Shown: positions 1-9,097 of the stretch, piece by piece | Numbering within the stretch: position 1 is the first letter of the stretch | Layout: the number at the start of each line of letters is the position of its first letter | NCBI GenBank assembly: GCA_029834535.1 | Contig: JAQMWT010000284.1 | Span: forward strand, 1-34,314 | From: Chrysophaeum taylorii | Taxonomy: Eukaryota; Sar; Pelagophyceae; Pelagomonadales; Pelagomonadaceae | Direction: 5' to 3' | Length of the DNA stretch: 34,314 nucleotides | The notes under the pieces: model-generated | What the model saw: only the letters and a program-made list of their open reading frames with translations | Database searches by the model: none | Told to the model about the DNA's origin: nothing | Made by a program: the position numbers and the translations under genes

Positions 1-813
1 GGGGGCCGTCGGACTGCTTGAAGCCGAGCCAACGCTGCTTTCTTTCTCAATGAAGCGACGCAAACGAGCCAGATTGATGACGACGCGACGACGACGACTA
101 CGATCTGCCTAGACTTTGTACGACAGCGCAACTCGAAGGCCGCACACTGCTCCGCAGACCACACCGCAAGTCGGAAAAGGCGACAGTTCGTCTCTATGCC
201 CGGCACCAGTGTGAAAATGGTCCGCGTTTCGTCAACAAAAAATGCATATGGCATTCCGAAGCAGCGATAGCCTGCTTCGAATGTACGCGATCCCAAGATC
301 CGGGTAGAGTTACCCCTTCGCCGCTCATGTTCGAACGTAATGGCAACGCGACTCCAACGACGGCTGCACGAGGAACGTGTGTTGCTATTTGGGAACTGCA
401 AAAAAAACAAAAAAGCGCGCTCCATTTCAAAGTCTATCGCCGATAATTCTTGCTTCGTTTGTCGCCATCAAACACACAATACCCCTTCTGGCAGTCGTGC
501 TCTACAAGAAGACGCCAAACACACTAGGCGATCATGATTTTCTAGGCGAAGAAACGGACGTCGATGATGATGATGACGGCGAAGATGCGGAGGAAGAGAA
601 CGACAACGACTTCTGACGACTGAGGCATCAAAACTACACGATATATATGACCGCCATGTTCTTTCCACATGCACCTGGTGCCGTGTCTCAGAACGTCGAA
701 GACTCTAGGACATGCCGCAGCTTCTCTCACCACCACCACCCTCCCTACTACCCCCTCCCCTTTACTCCCACCCCCCCCCTCCTCGCTCTGCTCTCGCCTC
801 ACTCAACGCTTCT
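1..813. other. Unassigned left edge
   Basis: No gene is recognised with confidence. A short plus-strand frame (377-616, 79 codons) ends in a run of Asp/Glu, giving an acidic tail, but its start is arbitrary. Another plus-strand frame around 190-430 contains cysteines spaced C-x10-C-x9-C-x2-C with nearby histidines, which could be the end of a zinc-binding protein; I cannot name a family. From about 720 to 800 the sequence is pyrimidine-rich (CACC and CCCT runs) leading into the repeat at 814. Confidence 0.3.
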
Positions 814-997
814 TAGAGAGAAAAGTCAATTTAGGGTTAGGAACCCCCCACCTTAGTCTCACACTCACACCTAAACACCCAAAATCGCTGTGTCGAACAC
901 CGTGCTGCTCTTTGTGTCGTAAGAGACAGGGCGTCCGGGCAGCACTACCACTGCCATCATTCTCTACCAGAGGCACAGTGGATTTTTTCCTGTCTCT
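814..997 (+). repeat. Dispersed direct repeat, left copy (possible LTR)
   Basis: This stretch of about 184 bp matches 8718-8900 in the same orientation at roughly 88% by eye. Both copies contain TTTAGGGTTAGG, then a poly-C tract, a nearly identical core with CACTCACACCTAAACACCC, and the ending CCTGTCTCT. The pair brackets an 8-kb unit with a gag-like start, so they may be old LTR pieces. However, the similarity runs a little beyond any TG...CA boundary on both sides, so the exact element ends are not defined. Confidence 0.6.
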
Positions 998-1167
998 CGG
1001 TTTGGACCCAGTCCGGTACTGGTAGAGAAACGTCCTCCGAAAGACATCGATCTCGATCGACGTCTCGGACAAAGACTCAGGATTTCCAGGTAAGAGCAAT
1101 CTCCTGAAGTTCCTGAAAGTTTTAAGACCGTAGTCAAGTCTCATCACTTGCTACTGGTGAACAAAGT

Positions 1168-1344
1168 GTGAAACGTGTGAAAGGCAAACAACAACGCGCA
1201 AAACGCAACCCCAAAACGATGGCGACTCACGACCCACAAGTCCCGAGTCTGGAAGTAGCGACGCAATTCGCTACACAACAAGCTCTCTGGCAAATCATCA
1301 ACGCTGATTTGCCAAAAGCTGCTAACGCTCATCGAAGAGCCAAA
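1168..1344 (+). pseudogene. Gag-like N-terminal coding segment, split by a SINE-like insertion
   Basis: The frame starts at 1168, with a second ATG at 1219 that fits better as a start (MATHDPQ...). It encodes a helix-forming Ala/Gln-rich segment. At 1344 it is interrupted by the SINE-like element 1345-1629. After the insertion, the frame beginning near 1628 resumes with an Ala-rich helix. If one copy of the 13-bp target duplication is removed, left and right join in frame, so this was one protein. A TAG follows near 1711, after which the same frame stays open into the Pro-rich segment at 1817-2257. The position after an LTR-like repeat and the helical, basic-to-neutral composition suggest a Gag-type protein. 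No capsid motif is recognised. Confidence 0.45.
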
Positions 1345-1629
1345 CTAACTAAACTAACTAACTTCAGACCTCTCCCGAGCATGGGAGCCAGGCCGGACCG
1401 GCAGGAGCCGGTACGGAATAACAGAGGAAAATCGCGCAGTTGGGGCAGGGCGACGGACGAGGACGGACTTGTTGATGGTGGACCGCCACTGCGCGCGGTC
1501 TTGTGCGAGGTCGTGCAAAAGCGTCGCAGGCCGCGGACGTGTTGGTCCACGAACAATCGACCTGTCCGTCGCGTTCTGCCCAACCGAGCGAACCCCATCC
1601 CAGCGCGGACTTTCCGGGTGCTAACCGGC
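1345..1629 (-). mobile_element. SINE-like retroelement, copy R1, with 13-bp target duplication
   Basis: The insertion is flanked by TCGAAGAGCCAAA at 1332-1344 and 1630-1642. Read on the minus strand, its 3' end is a (TTAG)n-type tail, seen on the plus strand as CTAACTAAACTAACTAAC. The adjacent ~85 bp is shared with the copies at 9883, 14604 and 30215. The 5' ~195 bp (1433-1629) is not shared with those copies, so this is either a different SINE head fused to a common tail or a divergent subfamily. Target duplication length and simple-repeat tail fit LINE-mediated retrotransposition. Convincing pol III A and B boxes were not found. Confidence 0.75.
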
Positions 1630-1816
1630 TCGAAGAGCCAAAAGCGCTGCCATACTTGCTGCGTTCGCCGCAAACATCGCTGCCACCGCAAGCATCGCAG
1701 CTCAAGACGTGTAGCTAGATCAAGACGAACAACTTGAACAAGCTCCTCCACCAGCTGTTCTCACGACAACCCCCCTCAACAAAAGAGGAGTCGCGACCCA
1801 CGAACCGATCATCTCG

Positions 1817-2257
1817 ATGGTCACCCCCCCTCATGCCGACAACACCGCCGGATGTCAAACACCCCACGGCAAAGTCTCAGACCCCACTGCCTTCCCTCCG
1901 GACCCAGGCATAGCCAAGGTTACTCCACAACCTGGCACACCCCACATTCACGAGGACACTCCGCCTTGTTCGAATATCGCACCAGCAATGTTGAACACTC
2001 CACCACCACCACCACTAAACATTACTCTCTTCACTCTACCAACCCCACCGGAGCCTCCACCTCCTCCACTGGAGCCTAACTCCCCACTATCGGCGACTCC
2101 CGCTTCACCATCTATTCAAGTTCCCCAACATCCTCGTCAACCCCCTCGCCGCACCACTCATCCCCTTCCTGATGATCATGCCACCTACGGCCATGACGGC
2201 CCCGGCACCGTCATCCCTGACCAAGCCCCCACCGCGGCTCAAGCTACTGCCGCCTAA
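1817..2257 (+). CDS. Proline-rich segment of the unnamed 8-kb element
   Basis: This 146-codon frame continues the frame that resumes after the SINE-like insertion. It is open from just after the TAG near 1711 and shows no domain. It contains runs such as PPPPPL and PEPPPPP. It overlaps the start of the next frame (from 2172), so the two may be joined by a frameshift in one original protein. The whole region is C-rich and G-poor, which lowers stop-codon frequency and makes short frames unreliable. This call rests on frame continuity with the gag-like segment. Confidence 0.35.
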   Translation: MVTPPHADNTAGCQTPHGKVSDPTAFPPDPGIAKVTPQPGTPHIHEDTPPCSNIAPAMLNTPPPPPLNITLFTLPTPPEPPPPPLEPNSPLSATPASPSIQVPQHPRQPPRRTTHPLPDDHATYGHDGPGTVIPDQAPTAAQATAA

Positions 2258-3221
2258 CCATCGGACCATCCTGACCGACCTTCATCACCGTTCGAAAGTT
2301 GCTCATCCCCCGATTTTCATCTCCACCCGCGTGACTACGCACTCCACGGCTACAGCCGCCAAACTCACCATAACCGACGCCGCCCTAGCTTTCGCCACTG
2401 CCCAGCTCGCCATCCAAGCCGACGAACTGGTCTCCACCCACGCGGAACTCCATCTCACCTACACACAGTTCAAGGCACTCGAAACTGCCCACGCTGACAT
2501 CCGCAACTCCCACTTTGAAACCAACGCCGTCCTCAACACCATTCTCACCTCCTTGGATGCCACCCACTCCACCCAAGATGCTGCATCGCATCTTTCACCT
2601 CCTTTCCCCATCCACAACCAACCTTCCTCCCCTTCCGAGCCAATCTCCAATACCTCTCTCCCGATTCTCCCCGAGTATCATCACCACCTCCACGGATGCC
2701 CCGGACCTGGTTCTCCTGGTTCACCACCCACTCCGTCTCTCAATTCTCAACCCCCCGCCATCTCTGGCCCCTCCTCCTCTGCCAAATCACTCTTCGCCTC
2801 TCTGGCACCCCCTGAACCCCTTTGCACCCGCTCGCCTTCTCAGCCACCTGGTTCATCCCAACTCGGCCACATCCCCGCGTCCGAGTTGCGAGGGCGTACA
2901 TTCAACACCGGCGACCGTACCCCTACCACCAGCGACGATCACCACGTGCAAAGTCCCATCAAGAAACAAGACCACCAACATCAAGAGTCGACATATTCCG
3001 AATTATCAAAAGACAGCACTTTCCCTGATGGTCATGCTCACCATCATGCTGCCAAGACATGCACAATGGCCTCTTCTCTCTTCGGGCACAACGGCCCAGG
3101 AAGCAGTCTTGTCGAAGGAGCACCAAGCCACCTCGTTCCCACTTTCGACAAGTCAAAGAACAAAGCACCTCGGGATGTTCCCGAGTATTACGCCTACATC
3201 GACTATGGCAACCACACTTAA
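2172..3221 (+). CDS. Unrecognised protein with a helical segment, 349 codons
   Basis: Residues roughly 65-140 read as an amphipathic helix with regular Ala/Leu spacing (around TDAALAFATAQLAIQADEL), which could be a coiled coil of Gag type. The rest is Pro/Ser/Thr/His-rich and probably disordered. After the TAA at 3219-3221 the same frame reopens at 3246 and runs to 4523, so the two may be one protein of more than 780 codons broken by one stop. A motif ELRGRTF occurs near 2883-2905; related motifs appear in the later frames. No family is recognised. The start is uncertain, because the preceding Pro-rich frame overlaps it. Confidence 0.4.
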   Translation: MIMPPTAMTAPAPSSLTKPPPRLKLLPPNHRTILTDLHHRSKVAHPPIFISTRVTTHSTATAAKLTITDAALAFATAQLAIQADELVSTHAELHLTYTQFKALETAHADIRNSHFETNAVLNTILTSLDATHSTQDAASHLSPPFPIHNQPSSPSEPISNTSLPILPEYHHHLHGCPGPGSPGSPPTPSLNSQPPAISGPSSSAKSLFASLAPPEPLCTRSPSQPPGSSQLGHIPASELRGRTFNTGDRTPTTSDDHHVQSPIKKQDHQHQESTYSELSKDSTFPDGHAHHHAAKTCTMASSLFGHNGPGSSLVEGAPSHLVPTFDKSKNKAPRDVPEYYAYIDYGNHT

Positions 3222-3245
3222 CGACCCACGGCTCCGCCATACTCT

Positions 3246-4523
3246 ATGCCCCAGGCACAAGAGCCGCAGGCTACTGACAACATCCCCTCGGATTCAGCCC
3301 CCTGGTATGATGCATACAGCGAAGAAGCAAGACCTACTTCACTAGCCTTTAAGATGGTCTCCTCGACCATTTCAGATCAGCCACCTGATCCAAGCACCAT
3401 CACCAATGCCCCCGCAATGCCGTATCCACAAGGACAAGACACGCTGTCAACGGTCCCACGGTCAACATACTCGCAGGCACTCACCGCACCCGCAGGTATC
3501 AGCTCAGATTCACCAGGCACTCCCGCCTTGTTCGATATCTCTCGATCCGCAGCTCCCGATCACTTCGAAGCTGGTTCCACCTCGCTGCCTTCTCTCCCCA
3601 ACGACAGGCGCGCACTGCCGCTCACCGGCGCTCGCTGCTGCACCCACCATCCACCTTCTCGGCCGAATGCACTGGATGACACTGCTCAGCAGGTTGCATG
3701 GACCCATCTGCGATCACCATTTCACGATTCGATGGATGTCTTCGCACGAGCACCAGTCGCAGCACATGATCACCCGCTCCCCAACTTCCAGTCAGAGGAC
3801 GCACTCCTTTCGGCTGCCGATCCTTATGTCTCGCCGCGACCAAGCTTCTGGAAAGCCTTCACCATGGCCGCAGTAATAGACACAGATTTCGAGAGTTCTG
3901 AACGGCCCGATCAGCCACAAACTATGCACGATTCTATTGCGACCACTTCAGTCCTTTATGTCCCCCTGCATAGCTCTCTTTTGGACGCCACACGCTTGCG
4001 CTGCCTCCGGAAAATCGATGTTGCGCTCTCAGGAGACATTCTCCGCGCACAATGCACAGACTCGCTCCACCTGAACCGCTTCTGTCAGCACTTTCGCATC
4101 ACTGGAATGTACGACAAACGTTCCACGCCAGCTGCCGGCTCCACCACAAACAAACACCCAAGTCACGTACGTTGCCACCCTCAAAAGCGTCTTATCGCTC
4201 GGCACGTAACTCCTCATTCGAGGACGCATGTCACATGCCCACACCTCCGAATGCCCTACACGCCTATGGGCAACCCTGGTCACACGGCACTCACTGCTCT
4301 GGTCCCAGCATCTCCGCGATTGAGGATGCACCCAGCAGGACTGACCCTTACATCGCCCTTGGTTCTACTGCACTCTCCTTCGGCGATCCCCCTTTTCGAA
4401 TTCCCGCTCTGGACCCCAAGCATTCCAGGCCGGATACGCTCCACCAACGGATCTCAGCTCACGCGCCCATCTGCCCTACCTCGCAGACAGGTCAGCCGCG
4501 AAACACACCCCTTTTGGCACTGA
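3246..4523 (+). CDS. Unrecognised Ser/Thr/Pro/His-rich protein, 425 codons
   Basis: It lies in the same frame as 2172-3221 and is separated from it by a single in-frame stop plus eight codons, so it is probably the downstream part of that product. Composition is disordered and low in lysine, with no transmembrane segment, zinc finger or enzyme motif seen. It overlaps a second open frame starting at 4052. One of the two is likely the true coding frame after a frameshift somewhere in 4050-4520. C-rich composition favours spurious open frames here. Confidence 0.35.
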   Translation: MPQAQEPQATDNIPSDSAPWYDAYSEEARPTSLAFKMVSSTISDQPPDPSTITNAPAMPYPQGQDTLSTVPRSTYSQALTAPAGISSDSPGTPALFDISRSAAPDHFEAGSTSLPSLPNDRRALPLTGARCCTHHPPSRPNALDDTAQQVAWTHLRSPFHDSMDVFARAPVAAHDHPLPNFQSEDALLSAADPYVSPRPSFWKAFTMAAVIDTDFESSERPDQPQTMHDSIATTSVLYVPLHSSLLDATRLRCLRKIDVALSGDILRAQCTDSLHLNRFCQHFRITGMYDKRSTPAAGSTTNKHPSHVRCHPQKRLIARHVTPHSRTHVTCPHLRMPYTPMGNPGHTALTALVPASPRLRMHPAGLTLTSPLVLLHSPSAIPLFEFPLWTPSIPGRIRSTNGSQLTRPSALPRRQVSRETHPFWH

Positions 4524-4930
4524 CTTCGGACCACCCGCATCACGCGCTTTTGCTCACGGAGCATGACACGCTTTGCGACGCTCCCCGCGTCGCCGCCTCT
4601 AACACCAAGACACTCGTCATTTCCACCGACGCTCCGCGCCGCAACGTATCTCACGACCTTCAAATCACCAACATAAGTCGCTCGCGTCCGCACCACGTCG
4701 CGCACGCCTTACGAGGGCGTATTTCAATTGGTGACCTCACATGTATATCGATGCACTTTCCGACGTCCGACATTGAACTTACGAATCACTTTATGGCAAT
4801 CCCCCCAATGCCAATACGTCTGAAGCTGCGCAATCATGTCTCTGGAACCCTACAGCCTCAGAAACTGCCAGACAAGAAAGCACTCAGCTCTCAACAGCTG
4901 ATCAACAGCTCCTTATTGTCGCGCACATAG
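4052..4930 (+). CDS. Unrecognised protein, 292 codons, frame-shifted continuation
   Basis: Composition is the same as in its neighbours (His, Ser, Thr, Pro, Arg). It carries the motif ALRGRISIGD near 4703-4735, similar to ELRGRTFNTGD near 2885 and ELQGRISF near 6326. That argues that this frame and the neighbouring frames descend from one long protein. It is followed after 26 bp by the 1013-codon frame at 4957. No domain is recognised. Confidence 0.35.
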   Translation: MHRLAPPEPLLSALSHHWNVRQTFHASCRLHHKQTPKSRTLPPSKASYRSARNSSFEDACHMPTPPNALHAYGQPWSHGTHCSGPSISAIEDAPSRTDPYIALGSTALSFGDPPFRIPALDPKHSRPDTLHQRISAHAPICPTSQTGQPRNTPLLALTSDHPHHALLLTEHDTLCDAPRVAASNTKTLVISTDAPRRNVSHDLQITNISRSRPHHVAHALRGRISIGDLTCISMHFPTSDIELTNHFMAIPPMPIRLKLRNHVSGTLQPQKLPDKKALSSQQLINSSLLSRT

Positions 4931-4956
4931 CAACGAGCACTATCTCGCAGTCTCTA

Positions 4957-7900
4957 TTGGACGACAAGACGAAAGATAAGACCACAATGGCCAGCTACAC
5001 CAGCCAGCCCACTGATGTAGCAGACGAGACAATGCAAACCAACTGCACAGCACGGTTCCAGACTATACAGACGATGCTCAGGTCCAACGCTCAATTGCTC
5101 GACCACGCACACGTTCTGTCACATGACCTTGCACTGCTACTGGCTCCTGTCTCATTCATAGCTGATGCACCCCATCCGATGGACCAATCCTTCAGATATG
5201 TCCCGCTCGCAGAAGCACCATCGCAGGACACACAGGTACATCATGAAGATATATATACATGTAAGCGCACCACGATCACGCCCACAAGCACATTGCGCCT
5301 ATCTGATCACGACGAGACGAAGCTAATAATTAGCATGTTCCCTTCGCCTCTGGAAGACAAAGGCCGCCTTTCAGCCTCCCAGGCACACGACCCGTCCCTG
5401 TCGCTGCAATCCGTATTAACACAGACGATCTCGCCTCCCTGCACGACTGCAGATCAGGCACAAGCCAATGTCAGCACCCTGCAGAGTTATGCGCACCCGC
5501 TGGAATCTTACGAGTACGGCTACCTCCGTCAGTCAGGTCACTGCACCACCTCGGTCTTCCCTGACATCAGGTCGACGCATCGCTCATTCGCGATCACCTC
5601 AAGTCATCTATTGGACGACTATGATCTCGAGCATGAACTCATCGCAACGCTTGAGTCATACCCAAGAAGGAATCCTACATTGGAGTCACCTCAACCACTC
5701 CCACAGGAACGTTGGCCACCAGACGCCACCCATGTGCTCGTGGTTTCTCCATTGGTTTCCTCCAAAGCTTTTGACTGCAGCAGAGACAAAATGCAACCTT
5801 CCCATGCGACTATACTCGCATTCTCGTTTGGGACACAAGCATTTACCTCATGTCAGATGTTTACGCCCATAGTACCGCGACACACGGCAACCAAGATAGA
5901 AGTGGACTGCGTTCCACCCTCATCTTTGAGCGCTACCCCCGACATACTGCTCCCGGCACTACTAGCCAGTCCCATCACGTCTGATTCAGCTCCCATCGCT
6001 TTGTATGACGTCATATGTCATATTCCGATTAAAGCCCAGACACCGCACAGGCTACTATGCACTCGCGACGGCACGCTCACCGCCCCTCTCGGTTTAGACT
6101 ACGAACAACATTGCGCCATACCCGTGGTACACTCGCAGTCAACTGAGACGCACGCTCGCTTGTCGCACAGTACGATGCCCGAACACCATTTGATTCATGA
6201 TACGCAGAACACTGTCGTCTCAGCCACCGCTGAAGCGCCTCCTCCGACCGCCGCCCGGCTCTGCGCTCGTTTCGCAACCACGGTCTCTCCGTCACACAGG
6301 CAATTCGAAGATTTCACCCAGTTCGAATTACAAGGGCGCATTAGTTTTCCACCGACGACAAGATTCGTTTCGATTCGTATCAGTCATGCCTCCTATGGCC
6401 ACTCTGGCTACATCGGAACTCACTTCAAGGCACGTACCGAAGTCCCTCTTTCTAGGGGCCTCTGTCACACACCAAGACCTGATGAGCATTCGTCGTTCCT
6501 CCCCGCTTCAACGCGACTCTCGACGACCAAATCCCCGACGATTTGTGATGACACTAAGTTCCGTCATCAATACAATTCGGCGCCTCCCACGCTCTTCCGT
6601 CAGTCACTTGCGGGTCACACCTCTCACGTTTCAGGTCGCTCGATTTTATCCTGCACGCTGTCATATGCAAACGAAGTTCTGTCACGCCAAAGCCAAACGT
6701 CGCAGTTATCGCCAGTCTCGCGCAAGAAATGCCCGCCACCAAATGATAGCCGCACTCAAAGTCCTTTGCTTACATCTTTTCACGTCCCTCCCAGCACTAT
6801 GGTTGACGTTGAAGCTCTGCACCACTACGGTTCGGTTACAACACAACTTCACGCGAAATCCTCGTCCAGTTCTGATTATATCTCGCATCTGTCGACATTA
6901 CTATCAGAATCATGCTTCGGACACAGCTCAGACTACACTCGCGTATCACGCTCTTACGACGCACCCGGTTCGCTCCTCTCCGTTCGCACTGCAGGTTCCA
7001 TCTTGCAGAACTCTGAGCCCAACAGCCGCCATTGCGATTCGCACCCAGTCGACACTTTCCGTAGCACCCGCGAGGATAACCCCCATTCTCCACAGGTTGG
7101 ACACGCGCTCTGCCGCACACCGCTAGCCCCACCCAGTTGTGTTACGAATCAAGGGAAGTTAACTGCCATGCCGATCTATTTCTTCATTCCCACACACTCG
7201 CTGCTAGCCACAGTCTCACATGACTCATTATCGGACAGTCCTCGCATTATGGACATGACCTCACATCATGTTCATTCTTCGGACATCCCCCGTCCACAGA
7301 TTAGTCCTCTCTTGAAACATACGCCCCCTACACGTTGTATACTGTACAGCTCTCGCATATCGACAACACCCTTCTGTCGAATGTCTCACCTTTCAGTCAC
7401 TGCACGATTCACCAGGGATGCACCACGCTCCCTCGCGTTTGTACATCAAGGGATGTTGGATTCTGGTGAAAACGACTCCGGACATGAAGTGAATACTGGA
7501 TCAGTCGATTGTCACGGTTCAGGATTACTTTGTCGAATAGAGCACGAAAGATGCGACTTTGAACATACCTTCGAAGTCAACTTTGACCTTACCTTCGAAG
7601 TCAACTCTCCCCCTGGCACGGACAATATCTTCAAGCAGCTCATCGCCTTCAGGCATTTTCATATTTGCACCGACTCTTCAGCACAGGACACACGCCTGTA
7701 TCCACCATCATACGCGATACACTCGCAAACCTCAGTCTCAGCCCAATCATCTTTCGATGATAGCCACTGGCGACTTACACGAGACTACAACTCCACGTCT
7801 ACAGCAAATTTAGAGTTTTCATATTTATGGCCAATCCCAGACAACTTTATCCCGATATCCTCATCGCGCTACGATTACCCGCATATGATCTTAGATGCTC

Positions 7901-7998
7901 ATAGTTTAGCTTCAGCTGTCCCACGCTACACTCAGGACGACAGCTTCGACACGTATGAGACAGGCAATTCTGGTTCTCTCATCTTCCAGGACTGTTAG
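4957..7998 (+). CDS. Giant unrecognised Ser/Thr/His-rich protein, 1013 codons
   Basis: This uninterrupted frame is far longer than expected by chance even in G-poor DNA, so it was probably under selection for coding. The N-terminus (about residues 30-65) can form a helix. The remainder is rich in Ser, Thr, His, Pro and Asp with scattered Cys and very little Lys, and no reverse transcriptase, protease, integrase, transposase or membrane segment is visible. The motif ELQGRISF lies near residue 458. Near 7558-7605 a 24-bp tandem repeat duplicates the residues TFEVN. The frame closes at TAG 7996-7998, and the same kind of sequence continues in another frame to 8178. It may be the main product of a non-autonomous LTR-type element, or of an element whose polymerase is unrecognisable. 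Function unknown. Confidence 0.5.
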   Translation: MDDKTKDKTTMASYTSQPTDVADETMQTNCTARFQTIQTMLRSNAQLLDHAHVLSHDLALLLAPVSFIADAPHPMDQSFRYVPLAEAPSQDTQVHHEDIYTCKRTTITPTSTLRLSDHDETKLIISMFPSPLEDKGRLSASQAHDPSLSLQSVLTQTISPPCTTADQAQANVSTLQSYAHPLESYEYGYLRQSGHCTTSVFPDIRSTHRSFAITSSHLLDDYDLEHELIATLESYPRRNPTLESPQPLPQERWPPDATHVLVVSPLVSSKAFDCSRDKMQPSHATILAFSFGTQAFTSCQMFTPIVPRHTATKIEVDCVPPSSLSATPDILLPALLASPITSDSAPIALYDVICHIPIKAQTPHRLLCTRDGTLTAPLGLDYEQHCAIPVVHSQSTETHARLSHSTMPEHHLIHDTQNTVVSATAEAPPPTAARLCARFATTVSPSHRQFEDFTQFELQGRISFPPTTRFVSIRISHASYGHSGYIGTHFKARTEVPLSRGLCHTPRPDEHSSFLPASTRLSTTKSPTICDDTKFRHQYNSAPPTLFRQSLAGHTSHVSGRSILSCTLSYANEVLSRQSQTSQLSPVSRKKCPPPNDSRTQSPLLTSFHVPPSTMVDVEALHHYGSVTTQLHAKSSSSSDYISHLSTLLSESCFGHSSDYTRVSRSYDAPGSLLSVRTAGSILQNSEPNSRHCDSHPVDTFRSTREDNPHSPQVGHALCRTPLAPPSCVTNQGKLTAMPIYFFIPTHSLLATVSHDSLSDSPRIMDMTSHHVHSSDIPRPQISPLLKHTPPTRCILYSSRISTTPFCRMSHLSVTARFTRDAPRSLAFVHQGMLDSGENDSGHEVNTGSVDCHGSGLLCRIEHERCDFEHTFEVNFDLTFEVNSPPGTDNIFKQLIAFRHFHICTDSSAQDTRLYPPSYAIHSQTSVSAQSSFDDSHWRLTRDYNSTSTANLEFSYLWPIPDNFIPISSSRYDYPHMILDAHSLASAVPRYTQDDSFDTYETGNSGSLIFQDC

Positions 7999-8037
7999 CT
8001 CCGCCTTGCTCGCTATCATTACGACGATCACCCTACC

Positions 8038-8178
8038 ATGTCGAAACCGATTTGGTTGAATGGTCATATCTCTTCATGGGATGATGCTGGCGCTCAGTCA
8101 CATCGTCACACCTTTACTAGCCCAACAATAGAATCTCATTCCTACGGCCACTCTCGCTATTCGCCTTTCAATCAATGA
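8038..8178 (+). CDS. Short frame continuing the composition of the giant ORF
   Basis: A 46-codon frame runs from ATG 8038 to TGA 8176-8178, with Ser/His/Thr-rich residues like the preceding 1013-codon frame. The frame is also open upstream of the ATG to near the end of that frame. It could be the original C-terminus separated by a frameshift near 7998, or chance in C-rich DNA. From 8179 to 8717 I see no gene, only pyrimidine-rich sequence. Confidence 0.25.
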   Translation: MSKPIWLNGHISSWDDAGAQSHRHTFTSPTIESHSYGHSRYSPFNQ

Positions 8179-8717
8179 TTGGTCTGCTGCACAATCCCCG
8201 ACTGCCTGACCCATGATCCCTACTGTTGTTATCCGTTAGACCACCCGTTCTACTACGAGGATCCCCCAACCACTTAGGATTTATCCACCGGCACGCACCG
8301 TCCCCTATCTCGTCAGTCACCGAACAAGATGATGATCTGATCTCTCGTACAGAATTCGCCATACTTCGCCATTAGCCTACCTAGCATTTTCCTCCACGTA
8401 TCTTCTTCGCATCTTCCTCCACTTTTCTTCTTCCTTACGATATATCGATGCCTTTTCTGTTCCTTGATCATCCACCTCTTCTTGCAATATCCTTTTCATT
8501 TTGCCTCCCCTCTCAACCTATTCCACGTTCAACTTCGCGCTCTTTCTCCTTTCTCGCTCACACTCCCCTGCTATTCCACTCTACTCTATCTCTCTCATGC
8601 ACTTCGCACACTTTCCTCCCACGCCTCCTCACAACTCAACGTCTATTCGTCTCTGGCCAGACATTTGTTTTGTTTGTCCCAGATCTCGCTCATCACCGAA
8701 TTCAATCTGCTAGGGCG

Positions 8718-8900
8718 TAGAGATAGAAAATGCCATTTAGGGTTAGGACCCCCCCCCTAGTCTCACACTCACACCTAAACACCCAAAATCGCTGTGTCGA
8801 ACACAGTGCTGCTCTTTGTGTCGTAATACACATGGCATCAGGGCAGCACTACCACTGCCATCATTCTCTACCAGAGGCACGGTGGATTTTTCCTGTCTCT
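8718..8900 (+). repeat. Dispersed direct repeat, right copy (possible LTR)
   Basis: This is the partner of 814-997. It is preceded by purine-rich AGGGCGTAGAGATAGAAAA and then TGCCATTTAGGG, which resembles a polypurine tract followed by an LTR start. The copy ends at CCTGTCTCT. It is either the 3' repeat of the 814-8900 unit or the 5' repeat of the Ty3-type element that starts just downstream. The first reading makes the unit about 8.1 kb long. No matching copy was found downstream of 22204. The 8901-9097 stretch that follows shows no gene. Confidence 0.55.
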
Positions 8901-9097
8901 ACTTTGATCCCCCCCCCTTCCTTCTTTGCCAGCCCCGCCTTATCCTTAGAGTTAACTCTGTAACCAACCCCTCCCCTCTTAGCAGTCGACCTTTAAAAAC
9001 CCCTCCCCTCCCCAAAACTGCCTCGTCCAAAAATTGCGGCGGCAACGCAGTTGTACTATCAAAAAGTGAGCAAGACTTAGTGCAGAGGGCAGACAAT

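Noticed and set aside
1020..1032. TGGTAGAGAAACG as an initiator-tRNA primer binding site after the left repeat
   Set aside because: It matches only the first few bases of the expected TGGTA...GAG pattern, and no counterpart exists after the right repeat.
5468..7126. Additional long plus-strand frames (5468-5872, 6197-7126) overlapping the 1013-codon ORF
   Set aside because: They lie wholly inside the longer frame, in a C-rich, G-poor region where stops are rare. They show no motif and are best explained as shadows.
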